Source: Pedobacter soli (GTDB lineage: Bacteria; Bacteroidota; Bacteroidia; Sphingobacteriales; Sphingobacteriaceae). Taken from it: a stretch of DNA of 64,000 nucleotides. The notes below the pieces were generated by a model. The model was not told the DNA's origin and did no database searches. It saw only the letters and a list, made by a program, of their open reading frames with translations. Location of the stretch: the NCBI RefSeq assembly GCF_900101435.1, contig NZ_FMZH01000005.1:1-64000 (forward strand), written 5' to 3'. Shown here piece by piece: positions 9,173 to 17,347 of this stretch. Numbering within the stretch: position 1 is the stretch's first letter; every line of letters begins with the position of its first letter. The translations under genes and the position numbers were made by a program.

Positions 9173-10501
9173 TTATTCTGAAGCAGCACTCCACATCTGT
9201 TTAGCTTGAAGCGCTTGCTGTTTTTTATGTGTTAAAAGGGTTTTCCGTCTGAAATAAATCAGTGAAAGCACACTGCACAAACCACCAATAAGCGGCACGG
9301 CAATTAAGCATTGCTTAAAGAAATGCATCCAGCTTACATTGGTTTCACCAAATTCGTGCAGCATTAGTACCGAGAAACTACCTACATAACCAATAGAATC
9401 GGCCAGGTACATGATAAAGCCGATATTGCTTTTATAATGGAAATTGGCAATCATCCGTTCGAAGAATATGGCATTGTAAGGAATATAAGCCATATAAAGC
9501 CCCATACCTAAAAGCGCCATCCAGCTTACAGCACCTACATAGCCCCTATCAAAAAGAAATGTACTGAACCCAATTAATAAACAACCAGCTATAATCATGA
9601 TATGAATCACGGTAAATGCTTTGAGGTTATCTTTAATCAGGATTAACAGGCCGATCATCACCAACACCACCACCGAGATCAGCGTATCAATCTGCGTGTA
9701 AATGTGGTTATCGTGAATGCCCAAACCATTCCATATTTCTACTTCGAAATTGTCGCGCATATCGCGGATGCAGGTAAGCAACACATAAATGACTATGGTA
9801 AGCACAATGCCCGGTAAAAAGGCTGCAATAAACTGCCTGCGCTGTTTTCCATCCATAGGCACCCGTTCGGTACGCAGTTGCCGGTCTTCTTTTGAAGGCG
9901 GAGGCATTACTTCCAGGCAAAAAACAAAAAAACAAAGCGGGAGTAGAAAAATAAGTCCGGTTAAAAATGGCATCCAGTAATCGCTTACCGCCGCCACCGA
10001 CATTAGGGTACGCGCAACCGTTTTAACAAAACCCGAAGCAAATATTAAACTGATAGACATGAGTGCCCCCATAAATTCGGTTGTTTTACGGCCTTCCAAA
10101 TAACTGAACACCAAACCCCAGATCATCCCCAGTGGAAAACCATTCAGGAAAAGGAAAACAATATTATAAGGCGCAGGCACCAGGGCAAAACCAAGTAAGG
10201 CCAGCCACGAAAAACCAATCAGCAGCATAATGCTCCGCGCACGGTTACTTTTACCCGATTCGGAGATAAACCGGATACCATAAAATTTGCTGAGGGTATA
10301 ACCTACCATTTGCGCAACTACCAGCCAAACTTTATAATCGACATGCAGAAATTCCTGATGCTCGAAAGTAGCCGAAGCAAAGGCTTTCCTGAAAGCATAC
10401 ATACTGGTATAGCAGCCGAAAGCAGCAATACCACCGAGCACCGTAATTAACCAATATGGCCAGTTAAGGGCTCTTTTACGGGTTACATTCAGCAGACTCA
10501 T
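9173..10501 (-). CDS. DUF5690 family MFS-like inner-membrane transporter
   Basis: About 442 aa from the ATG at 10501; an upstream in-frame ATG at 10543 would add an unlikely 14-residue extension. There are about twelve hydrophobic segments, with an N-terminal membrane segment containing YTSMYAFRKAF, a motif like that of organophosphate/phosphate antiporters such as UhpC and GlpT, and charged loops (SYLEGRKTTE). I recognise it as DUF5690, a Bacteroidota family related to MFS permeases. It lies directly upstream of the FAD oxidoreductase in the same direction. The likely job is to move the product of the periplasmic hydrolase or the SusC substrate into the cytoplasm. Substrate not shown by sequence. 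Confidence 0.8.
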   Translation of the reverse strand: MSLLNVTRKRALNWPYWLITVLGGIAAFGCYTSMYAFRKAFASATFEHQEFLHVDYKVWLVVAQMVGYTLSKFYGIRFISESGKSNRARSIMLLIGFSWLALLGFALVPAPYNIVFLFLNGFPLGMIWGLVFSYLEGRKTTEFMGALMSISLIFASGFVKTVARTLMSVAAVSDYWMPFLTGLIFLLPLCFFVFCLEVMPPPSKEDRQLRTERVPMDGKQRRQFIAAFLPGIVLTIVIYVLLTCIRDMRDNFEVEIWNGLGIHDNHIYTQIDTLISVVVLVMIGLLILIKDNLKAFTVIHIMIIAGCLLIGFSTFLFDRGYVGAVSWMALLGMGLYMAYIPYNAIFFERMIANFHYKSNIGFIMYLADSIGYVGSFSVLMLHEFGETNVSWMHFFKQCLIAVPLIGGLCSVLSLIYFRRKTLLTHKKQQALQAKQMWSAASE

Positions 10502-10708
10502 CTTAACAACAAAATAAATTAAGCTGAACCTGCTGAAAAACATTACCCCAACAATACTGACACTTAACGGCTACGTCTGTTTTACAGAACGCTTTGATCT
10601 TGACTTCCATAAACTCTTACTTCAATAATGCAATAGTAAACAGAGTTTATTATTTGTAAACAAAAATTAAGTTATCAAATTGTTAAGTTTAGTCCAGGTA
10701 AACTAATG

Positions 10709-11605
10709 TTATTTTGCAAAAGCTTCCTGAACCGGTTTACCCCGCCAGCTCTGAGGTTGCTGCAAGCCCATTACCCAGGCTAAGGTAGCAGCGGTATCGT
10801 AAGTAATGATTACATCTTTAAGCTCATGGTTTTTACGCACGCCAGGACCTGCAATAATCCATGGAATCTGAATCTCATCTAAAGATTTACCTCCATGCCC
10901 TTTACCAGTACCACCATGATCGGCCGTTACTAAAACAATCGTTTCATCTGCTATACCTGCATCTTTAACCGCCAGCACAACCTTACCAATGCGCTGATCT
11001 ACCGATTCGAGTTGTTTATAATATTCTGGTGTACGGTGCCCGATGGCATGCCCGGTGTGATCGGGTTCATCGAAATGCACAAAAGTAAAGTAGGGTTTTT
11101 CCTTTTTGATGATGGCTGCAGTGGTATCGGCACAAAAATCGTCTTTATCTTTTCCGTCAATCACAATATTAACAGCTTGTTTTTCAAAAAGATAACCAAT
11201 ACCTCCCCAGCTATAAACTACGGCTGTTTTAGCATCCTTCTTCTGATCTCTGATTACACTAAAAATGGTAGGGAATATGCCGTAAGCCGTTTTGGTGGCC
11301 GAAGGGATTTCGGGAACTTTGCTATCCCATTCGGTATAACCATGCTCAGTTGGGCCAGCCCCCATTAACAGCGAAGCCCAGTTTACAGCGCTCGAAGAAG
11401 GCAGTACACAACGTGCCTTATCCGTCCAAGAGCCATTACTCATTAGAGCCTTAAGGTTTGGCATTTTGGCTTCCTGCAGCGCATAAGCACCGAAACCATC
11501 GCAGCCAATTAATACTACGTGTTTGATTTTTTTAGACTGAGCCTGCGATGTCAGGCCTACGGCGAGCGACAAGAGTGCGCCCAATAAAATTTTCTTCATA
11601 TTCAT
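10709..11605 (-). CDS. Secreted alkaline-phosphatase-superfamily hydrolase (NPP-like)
   Basis: The start is ATG 11605 or 11599, either giving a clean signal peptide (MKKILLGALLSLAVGLTSQA), so the enzyme is periplasmic or surface-exposed. The metal and catalytic pattern of the type I phosphodiesterase/nucleotide pyrophosphatase family is present: GCDGFGA (metal Asp), PSSSAVNW (a Ser where NPPs often carry the Thr nucleophile), FDEPDHTGH (Asp and His), TADHGG (Asp-His) and KGHGG (His). At about 299 aa it is compact, lacking the extra domains of larger family members. Phosphonoacetate hydrolase belongs to the same superfamily, but a phosphodiesterase acting on a phospho-head-group is equally possible. 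It lies between the XRE-cupin regulator and the DUF5690 transporter. Confidence 0.85.
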   Translation of the reverse strand: MNMKKILLGALLSLAVGLTSQAQSKKIKHVVLIGCDGFGAYALQEAKMPNLKALMSNGSWTDKARCVLPSSSAVNWASLLMGAGPTEHGYTEWDSKVPEIPSATKTAYGIFPTIFSVIRDQKKDAKTAVVYSWGGIGYLFEKQAVNIVIDGKDKDDFCADTTAAIIKKEKPYFTFVHFDEPDHTGHAIGHRTPEYYKQLESVDQRIGKVVLAVKDAGIADETIVLVTADHGGTGKGHGGKSLDEIQIPWIIAGPGVRKNHELKDVIITYDTAATLAWVMGLQQPQSWRGKPVQEAFAK

Positions 11606-11692
11606 TTGTGTGTTTACCATCCTGTATGAATGGTGATTTATGAATATGAAGGTAGTTATTTTGTTAAGTATTAATAAACAAAGTTTAAAATA

Positions 11693-12262
11693 TTATTCAA
11701 AGAAATAAATCACCAGCATCAGGGCTTTGGTATCGCCGATATTAACCGGTGTGTGTGAAAGCCGGCCATCAAAAAGCATCGAATCGCCTTTTTCGAGCAC
11801 GATTTTCTTTTTAGAAAACTGGTATTCAACCTTACCTTCAATCATATATTTAAACTCGAAAGCTTCAGTTTTAACCATAGGACGATGCGCATTCACTTCC
11901 AGCTCCAGTAATACAAAATCGGCAGTTGAAAATTTAATGTTTTTAGTCAGGATCCTTGAGTAATTAAAACCCATGGCCTGTTCCTTTTCAAATTTTTGAT
12001 ATTGGTCCTTTCGCTTAACCAACACAGGCGCATCCTTTTTATGGAAGTTAATATCCTTAAAAAAGCTGTTTAAGTCAATTTGCAAGCTTTTGATAATATC
12101 CATCAACACCATGAGCGATGGTATGGTACGGCTGTTTTCGATTTGTGAAATAAGCCCTTTACTTACCGATGCCTTATCGGCAAGTTCCTGAACGGTTATC
12201 CCAAGTTCTTTTCTACGCTCTTTAATTTTTCCGCTAATCTGTAAAAGAATTTCTTCCTGCAT
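11693..12262 (-). CDS. XRE-family regulator with C-terminal cupin sensor domain
   Basis: This 189-aa protein has a helix-turn-helix at about residues 8-62 (ERRKELGITVQELADKASVS, then GLISQIENSRTIPSL) and a small cupin barrel at about 120-188 (FEFKYMIEGKVEY, VLEKGDSMLFDGRLSH). Proteins of this build bind a small molecule in the cupin and control nearby catabolic or uptake genes. It is the first gene of the leftward run that goes on to the AP hydrolase, DUF5690, FAD enzyme and SusCD. A 12-mer shared with the susC upstream region lies 71-82 nt before its start. Confidence 0.9.
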   Translation of the reverse strand: MQEEILLQISGKIKERRKELGITVQELADKASVSKGLISQIENSRTIPSLMVLMDIIKSLQIDLNSFFKDINFHKKDAPVLVKRKDQYQKFEKEQAMGFNYSRILTKNIKFSTADFVLLELEVNAHRPMVKTEAFEFKYMIEGKVEYQFSKKKIVLEKGDSMLFDGRLSHTPVNIGDTKALMLVIYFFE

Positions 12263-12332
12263 ATCCTAAATGGTATTGATGCCACTAATGTATTATTTTA
12301 TTCCTGTAATCTATACCAAAAATTACAATCGT

Positions 12333-12344
12333 TACGTAAACGTT
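12333..12344. promoter_or_regulatory. Candidate operator TACGTAAACGTT upstream of XRE-cupin gene
   Basis: It is an exact copy of the 12-mer at 7845-7856 upstream of susC. The location suggests autoregulation plus control of susCD, but this is inference only. Confidence 0.35.
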
Positions 12345-12461
12345 TTTCAACAGAAATAAGATACTTGAATTATGATGGTGATATGCAACAAAAGCAAAAA
12401 CACTTAATACCCTTAATTCCTTAATGATGAATTACTTTCTTGACATTAAGATGTATGGTAA

Positions 12462-12502
12462 ATAAAAAAGGATTGAATGTTTGAATAGTCAACATTCAAT
12501 CC
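12462..12502 (-). terminator. Strong Rho-independent terminator
   Basis: A 12-bp stem (GGATTGAATGTT with its complement, 12470-12481 and 12491-12502) is followed on the minus strand by TTTTTTATTT. It ends the transcript of the small lipoprotein gene just upstream. Confidence 0.9.
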
Positions 12503-12514
12503 TCCGGTCCAGCG

Positions 12515-12673
12515 TTAACGATAATGGCCCGGCACCCAATGGCGACCACCGTGTGGGCCGATAACATAATGTCCGCGAACCCACTCGCCCCTTGGTGCAC
12601 GGGTATGCACCACGCAGGCACTAAAATTTACAGCCATAACCAATAAGAGCAATGCATTTACAATCTTTTTCAT
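12515..12673 (-). CDS. 52-aa lipoprotein with WxxGxY/W repeats
   Basis: This short gene has a lipoprotein signal (MKKIVNALLLLVMAVNFSAC, lipidated Cys20), then a 32-residue mature part with two copies of a W-x-x-G-H-Y pattern (WVRGHYVIG and WVPGHYR). The pattern belongs to the YXWGXW/WXXGXW-repeat group, usually envelope proteins of unknown function. It is a single-gene unit with a very good terminator 12 nt after its stop. A mature part this short is unusual. Confidence 0.75.
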   Translation of the reverse strand: MKKIVNALLLLVMAVNFSACVVHTRAPRGEWVRGHYVIGPHGGRHWVPGHYR

Positions 12674-12900
12674 AACCTAAATTTTAAATAAACAATAAAT
12701 CAAGCTTTATGCTGTGTGTATAATTTGGACGAGGGCCAAAGCGGAAAGTTTAATTGGATTAAGAGATGGGAGATAAAAAAGAATCACCAGAATTAAAGGC
12801 TGTCAATCCTGTACCCGCAGACAAATCGCTCTAAAGATATACCAAAGCGTTTCGACAGGCTCAACGTGATAGCGGATACTAAAAAGCCTTTTATCAGCTT

Positions 12901-12946
12901 CTTCAGCTGCGCTCAGAATAAACTTCTCGCCCAATAGGGCTATATA
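12901..12946 (-). repeat. Terminator-associated element, copy at RND operon
   Basis: On the minus strand it reads TTGGGCGAGAAGTTTATTCT followed by GAGCGCAGCTGAAG, directly after the RND operon terminator. It matches the elements after both tRNA-Asn genes. Confidence 0.75.
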
Positions 12947-12973
12947 AAAAAAGCCCCGATTTTCATCGGGGCT
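12943..12973 (-). terminator. Terminator of the RND efflux operon
   Basis: AGCCCCGAT/ATCGGGGCT stem with a 4-nt loop, followed on the minus strand by a run of seven T. Confidence 0.92.
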
Positions 12974-12998
12974 AATTGATTGTTAATTTGGAGGGGTA

Positions 12999-15900
12999 TT
13001 AATGTCCGTGATCTAAATCGTATTCATTTACGTCTTTATGGTCGTATGGTTCAACCATTAATTCATCAATGGTTTTTCCTTTTTTATTGAAACCTAAACG
13101 CTCTAACATTCTATCAAATATTAAATACACTACAGGTACCACAATTAAGGTTAAGAATAACGAACTGGTTAATCCACCAACAATAACCCATGCCAAACCA
13201 TTTTTCCATTCGGCACCTGCACCACTTGCAAGCGCGATTGGAAGCATACCAAATACCATGGCAATGGTTGTCATTAAGATAGGCCGTAAACGTGCATGGT
13301 TGGCCAGTACTAAGGCTTCTTTGGTTTCTTTACCTTCGGCCTTTAAGTGGTTGGTAAAATCGACAAGGATAATCGCATTTTTCGCTACCAGACCCATTAA
13401 CATAATTAAACCTAAAATGGTAAAGATACCGATAGAGTTATTGGTTAAGGCCAGGGCCAGTAAGGCTCCGATTACCGCTAACGGAAGCGAGAACATTACC
13501 ACCAATGGATAAATAAAACTATCGTAAAGGGCTACCATGATCAGGTAAACTAAAATGATTGAGGCTAACAAGGCAATACCTAAAGTACCAAAACCTTCTG
13601 CCTGGTTTTCCTGATCTCCCGCCCAGCTGTAACTCACACCTACAGGAGCTTTTAATTTACCGTTTTTCTGTAATTCCTCCAATTTAGCCTGGAATTCGGC
13701 AACTACGGTACCCGTAGGGCGACCAATTGATTGTGCTTTAACCGATACTGAAGTCGATTTATTTAAACGCTCCAGCTGACTTGGGCCTGAACCTTCGGTA
13801 ATGGTTGCAAACTGCGATAATTTAATTTGTTTGCCATCATTGTTTACAAAAATGAGGTTACGCACGTCTTCTACATTCTGGCGGTTAAAGTTTTGATACT
13901 GGATATTAATATCATATTCATATTCGCCTTTTCTGTATTTACCATCGGTATTACCCGCAAATGCTGTTTGCATGGTAGAACCTACTGTTTGTAAAGTTAG
14001 GCCCACTGCCGACATTTTATCGCGGTCTACCTGTACATTAATCTCAGGTGTTCCTTTTTCTACTGATAATTTAATCTCGGTAGCACCTGGAATAGCTCCC
14101 AGTACTTTTTGTGCACCTTCGGCATATTTTAACGCGCTATCTAAATCAGAGCCCATTACCACCAACTGAATTGGCGCATTTTCGGCAATACCCAAAATAC
14201 TAATCGGCACCGTTTTTACTTTTGCACCTACCAGTTCTTTGGCCAATGCACGGCTCATTTTAGTCGCGAAAATATCAGAAGAAACACCTTCTCTTTTATC
14301 GCGTTCAACCAGCTTAACATTGATCTCTGATTTGTAAGCAGTGGCCTGTGTACCACCGAAATCACCTGTCGATTGACCTACAGTAGTAATCAACTGCGTA
14401 ATCTCTGGTTGTTTATCCAAGAAAGCCTCAGCTTTTTGAGTCAGGAAGTTGGTTTGCTCTAAAGAAGCATCTTTTGGTAACTCTAACTGCACTAAAAACT
14501 CACCTTTATCTGATTTAGGGAAAAACTCAGAACCAATGAAACCGCCGGCTAACAATCCGCATGAACTGAAGAACATCACCACAACGATAATCAAGGTTAA
14601 CGCTTTATGATTTAATGACCAGTTTAAGATGCTGGTAATCCACAGCGTGAATTTCTTCAATTGCTTTTCGAACCAAAGGATAAAGCGGCCAAACAGGTTT
14701 TTACCTTCAATACGCTCTAATTTACCGAAACGTGAGAAAATAAGTGGTACAATGGTAAACGAGGCAACTAATGAAAGCAAAGTTGCAATAATTACCACAA
14801 TACAGAACTGACGCAGGATGTTCGAAACTAAACCGGTACTTACTGCAATCGGGAAGAATACCACCACAATTACGAAAGTGATCGATACTACCGTAAAACC
14901 AATCTCACGTGTTGCATCAGAAGCTGCACGTACTTTGTTTTTACCCATTTCCATGTGCCGCTGGATATTCTCCAATACCACAATTGCATCATCCACCAGG
15001 ATACCTACCACGAGCGAGAGACCTAGTAAGGACATTAAGTTTAGCGTAAAACCGAATAAACCAATACCGATAAAGGTTGCAATTAACGATACCGGGATCG
15101 ATACCATTACAATGATCGCATTACGTAAGCTGTGCAGGAAGAAGAGCATTACGAATGCCACCAACACTACCGCTAAAATTAAATCGTGGATTACCGCATC
15201 AGCAGATTCTAAGGTGAAAATAGAACTGTCGTTAACAATTCTGATGTCGAGATTATTGGATTTATATTCTGTTTTAAGTTTGGCAATAATGGCGTGCACA
15301 CCTTTACTTACCTCTACCGCATTCGCGTCACTTTGTTTAATAATCTGGATAGCGATTGAAGCCTTACGATCGATACGGGCTAATTTTTCAGTTTCTTTTT
15401 GCGAATCCTGAACATCGGCCACATCACCTAAACGGATTTGTGCACCATCTTTACCAGTGGTTAAAACCAGGTTTCTTAACTCTTCAATGCTCCTATATTT
15501 ACCCGATAAACGGATCAAAACGTCCTGGTTTTGTGTTTTTACACTTCCGGTAGGGAAATCCAGGTTCGAAGAAAGGATCATTTGTTGTACCTGTGGAACA
15601 GCAAGGCCATAACCCTGTAGTTTATTGGCATCGAGCGAAACCTGAATCTCGCGCTCAGAACCACCCACTAAGTTTACCTGTGCAATACCATTAACCCTCG
15701 AAATTACCGGGGCAATACGTTTGTCAATTAAATCGTAAAAACTTACGTCGTCCATGTTGGCAGAGGCCGACATGGTAATTACCGGTAAATCGTCAAGTGA
15801 GAATTTACTTAACGAAGGTGTTTTTACATCTTCAGGTAACTCGGCCAGGATGGCGTTTACCTTACGTTGCGCATCATTTAACGAGATGTCGATGTTAGCT

Positions 15901-16193
15901 GCGTCTGTTAAAGTAATGGTTACGGTAGATAAACTCTCGAAAGATACCGAGTTGATTTTTTTGATGTTCTCCATCGATGATACCGCATCCTCGATTTTTT
16001 TGGTTACGGTATTTTCAACCTCATTTGGCGATGCACCAGGGTAAATGGTCGAAATAGATACTACGTTGTTCGAGAATTTTGGAAGTAACTCATAGCCCAA
16101 CGAAAAGTAACTGAGTAGCCCAAGTAAGGTTAGTGCGGTAAATACCACAATAACCAACGAAGGCCTTTTTATAGATATATCTGTTATCTTCAT
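12999..16193 (-). CDS. RND multidrug efflux permease (AcrB/HAE1 type)
   Basis: This 1064-aa inner-membrane proton-driven pump has twelve transmembrane segments in two halves. Proton-relay acids sit in TM4 (VVGILVDDAIVVLENIQR), and the matching second-half segment is GLVAKNAIILVDF. Porter-domain motifs such as PGASPNEVE and IPGATEIKLS are present. With the adaptor and outer-membrane factor encoded upstream it forms a tripartite pump. It lies 84 nt downstream of the adaptor gene; that gap contains a TTCGACAGGCTCAGGATGAC palindrome-type repeat. The C-terminus is rich in His and Asp (YDLDHGH). Substrate not predictable. Confidence 0.96.
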   Translation of the reverse strand: MKITDISIKRPSLVIVVFTALTLLGLLSYFSLGYELLPKFSNNVVSISTIYPGASPNEVENTVTKKIEDAVSSMENIKKINSVSFESLSTVTITLTDAANIDISLNDAQRKVNAILAELPEDVKTPSLSKFSLDDLPVITMSASANMDDVSFYDLIDKRIAPVISRVNGIAQVNLVGGSEREIQVSLDANKLQGYGLAVPQVQQMILSSNLDFPTGSVKTQNQDVLIRLSGKYRSIEELRNLVLTTGKDGAQIRLGDVADVQDSQKETEKLARIDRKASIAIQIIKQSDANAVEVSKGVHAIIAKLKTEYKSNNLDIRIVNDSSIFTLESADAVIHDLILAVVLVAFVMLFFLHSLRNAIIVMVSIPVSLIATFIGIGLFGFTLNLMSLLGLSLVVGILVDDAIVVLENIQRHMEMGKNKVRAASDATREIGFTVVSITFVIVVVFFPIAVSTGLVSNILRQFCIVVIIATLLSLVASFTIVPLIFSRFGKLERIEGKNLFGRFILWFEKQLKKFTLWITSILNWSLNHKALTLIIVVVMFFSSCGLLAGGFIGSEFFPKSDKGEFLVQLELPKDASLEQTNFLTQKAEAFLDKQPEITQLITTVGQSTGDFGGTQATAYKSEINVKLVERDKREGVSSDIFATKMSRALAKELVGAKVKTVPISILGIAENAPIQLVVMGSDLDSALKYAEGAQKVLGAIPGATEIKLSVEKGTPEINVQVDRDKMSAVGLTLQTVGSTMQTAFAGNTDGKYRKGEYEYDINIQYQNFNRQNVEDVRNLIFVNNDGKQIKLSQFATITEGSGPSQLERLNKSTSVSVKAQSIGRPTGTVVAEFQAKLEELQKNGKLKAPVGVSYSWAGDQENQAEGFGTLGIALLASIILVYLIMVALYDSFIYPLVVMFSLPLAVIGALLALALTNNSIGIFTILGLIMLMGLVAKNAIILVDFTNHLKAEGKETKEALVLANHARLRPILMTTIAMVFGMLPIALASGAGAEWKNGLAWVIVGGLTSSLFLTLIVVPVVYLIFDRMLERLGFNKKGKTIDELMVEPYDHKDVNEYDLDHGH

Positions 16194-16225
16194 TTTAAAT
16201 TTTTATTGCAATTGAAATAATGTCG

Positions 16226-16250
16226 TCCTTCGACAGGCTCAGGATGACAA
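16226..16250. repeat. REP-like repeat TTCGACAGGCTCAGGATGAC
   Basis: A short dispersed motif in the adaptor-permease gap. The same motif is found at 31770-31828 (both orientations) and in degenerate form near 12849. I see it only between genes. Confidence 0.6.
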
Positions 16251-16277
16251 ACTGTAAACTGATAACTGCCTATTGAA

Positions 16278-17345
16278 CTATTTTACGATAGTAACAGCAG
16301 TTCCGTCAGCCAGGTTAATCTGTCCGCTGGTAATTACTGTTTCGCCTTCTTTTAAGCCATCCAAAATTTCCACATTATCTCCTAAAATGCGGCCAGAAAC
16401 CACATTGCGGATTTTTGAAGTATTGCTGGCTTTATCCAGTAAGAAAACCTGGTTGCTGCTTACACTACCCACAAAAGAGGTACGTGGAATAAGGATGCTT
16501 GGCGCTTGTTTAGGAAATTTAAATACAGCGGTTCCGTACATACCAGCTTTTAAGGTGTTCTTATGGCTGTTTTCTACTTCAATTTCGATTGGGAAGTTTA
16601 AAGTTGCATCGGCTTTAGCTGCAATAAAAGTTACCTTACCAGTAAAATTATCAGTTGGGAAAACAGAAGATTTGATTGTAATCTGATCGCCGATTTTAAG
16701 GTTAGCTACCTGCGATTCGTTTACATTAACTTTCAGTTTTAATTTAGAAACATCAACCAGTTCGAACATTTGCGTGCCTTGTGTATTTACAAAAGCACCA
16801 ACCTCAATGTATCTTTTGTTTACGATACCGTTAATTGGCGATTTGATATTGGCATCGCTTAATTTACGTTGCGAAGCCTGTAAACGCAGTTTTGCATTTC
16901 TGGTAGCCAGTTTAGCCTGGTCTAACTGTTGCTGCGTAACACCACCAGTCTGAAACGAGCTTTGGTATCTGGCTTCGTCGCGTACAGCATTCTGGTAGTT
17001 TGCTTCAGCAGTTTCCCTGTCTGTATTGATAATTTCGGCATCAATACGTGCTAAAACCTGACCTTTGCTTACGCGGTCACCTTCATCAACATAAATCGCG
17101 GTAACACGACCTGCATTTTCTGATAAGAAGTTTAATTCTTGTTTAGGGATAAAATTTCCGTTTGCACTGAAATCTAAATCCACAACTTTTTTCTGTACTT
17201 CAGCAACCCGAACGGCAACTGCACCGCCACCTTTAGCAATGAAAGCAGTTTTTTCTTCGTTCTTCTTTTTGTTGTTTTTTAAGACATAAGCTATTGCACC
17301 AAGGGCAACAACAACTACGATGATTATGGTAATTACTCTTTTCAT
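16278..17345 (-). CDS. RND periplasmic adaptor (membrane fusion protein)
   Basis: This 355-aa protein has an N-terminal membrane anchor (ITIIIVVVVALGAIAYVL), a lipoyl/barrel-sandwich half (GRVTAIYVDEGDRVSKGQVL), a short alpha-hairpin with coiled-coil character (about residues 110-165), the second lipoyl half (IKSPINGIVNKRYIEVGAFV) and a beta-barrel. It bridges the RND permease to the TolC-like protein. It starts 2 nt after the TolC-like gene stop, so the two are surely co-transcribed. Confidence 0.95.
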   Translation of the reverse strand: MKRVITIIIVVVVALGAIAYVLKNNKKKNEEKTAFIAKGGGAVAVRVAEVQKKVVDLDFSANGNFIPKQELNFLSENAGRVTAIYVDEGDRVSKGQVLARIDAEIINTDRETAEANYQNAVRDEARYQSSFQTGGVTQQQLDQAKLATRNAKLRLQASQRKLSDANIKSPINGIVNKRYIEVGAFVNTQGTQMFELVDVSKLKLKVNVNESQVANLKIGDQITIKSSVFPTDNFTGKVTFIAAKADATLNFPIEIEVENSHKNTLKAGMYGTAVFKFPKQAPSILIPRTSFVGSVSSNQVFLLDKASNTSKIRNVVSGRILGDNVEILDGLKEGETVITSGQINLADGTAVTIVK

Positions 17346-17347
17346 TT

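Larger units (their letters stand above)
12674..12998. other. Intergenic region with REP-like pieces
   Basis: It contains a TTCGACAGGCTCA-type palindrome fragment near 12849-12870 and a copy of the terminator-associated element at 12901-12946. No gene is seen. Confidence 0.6.

Noticed and set aside
14818..15411. 197-codon plus-strand open frame
   Set aside because: It lies wholly antisense to the RND permease gene, whose protein is fully conserved in motif and length; the frame is a codon-usage shadow.
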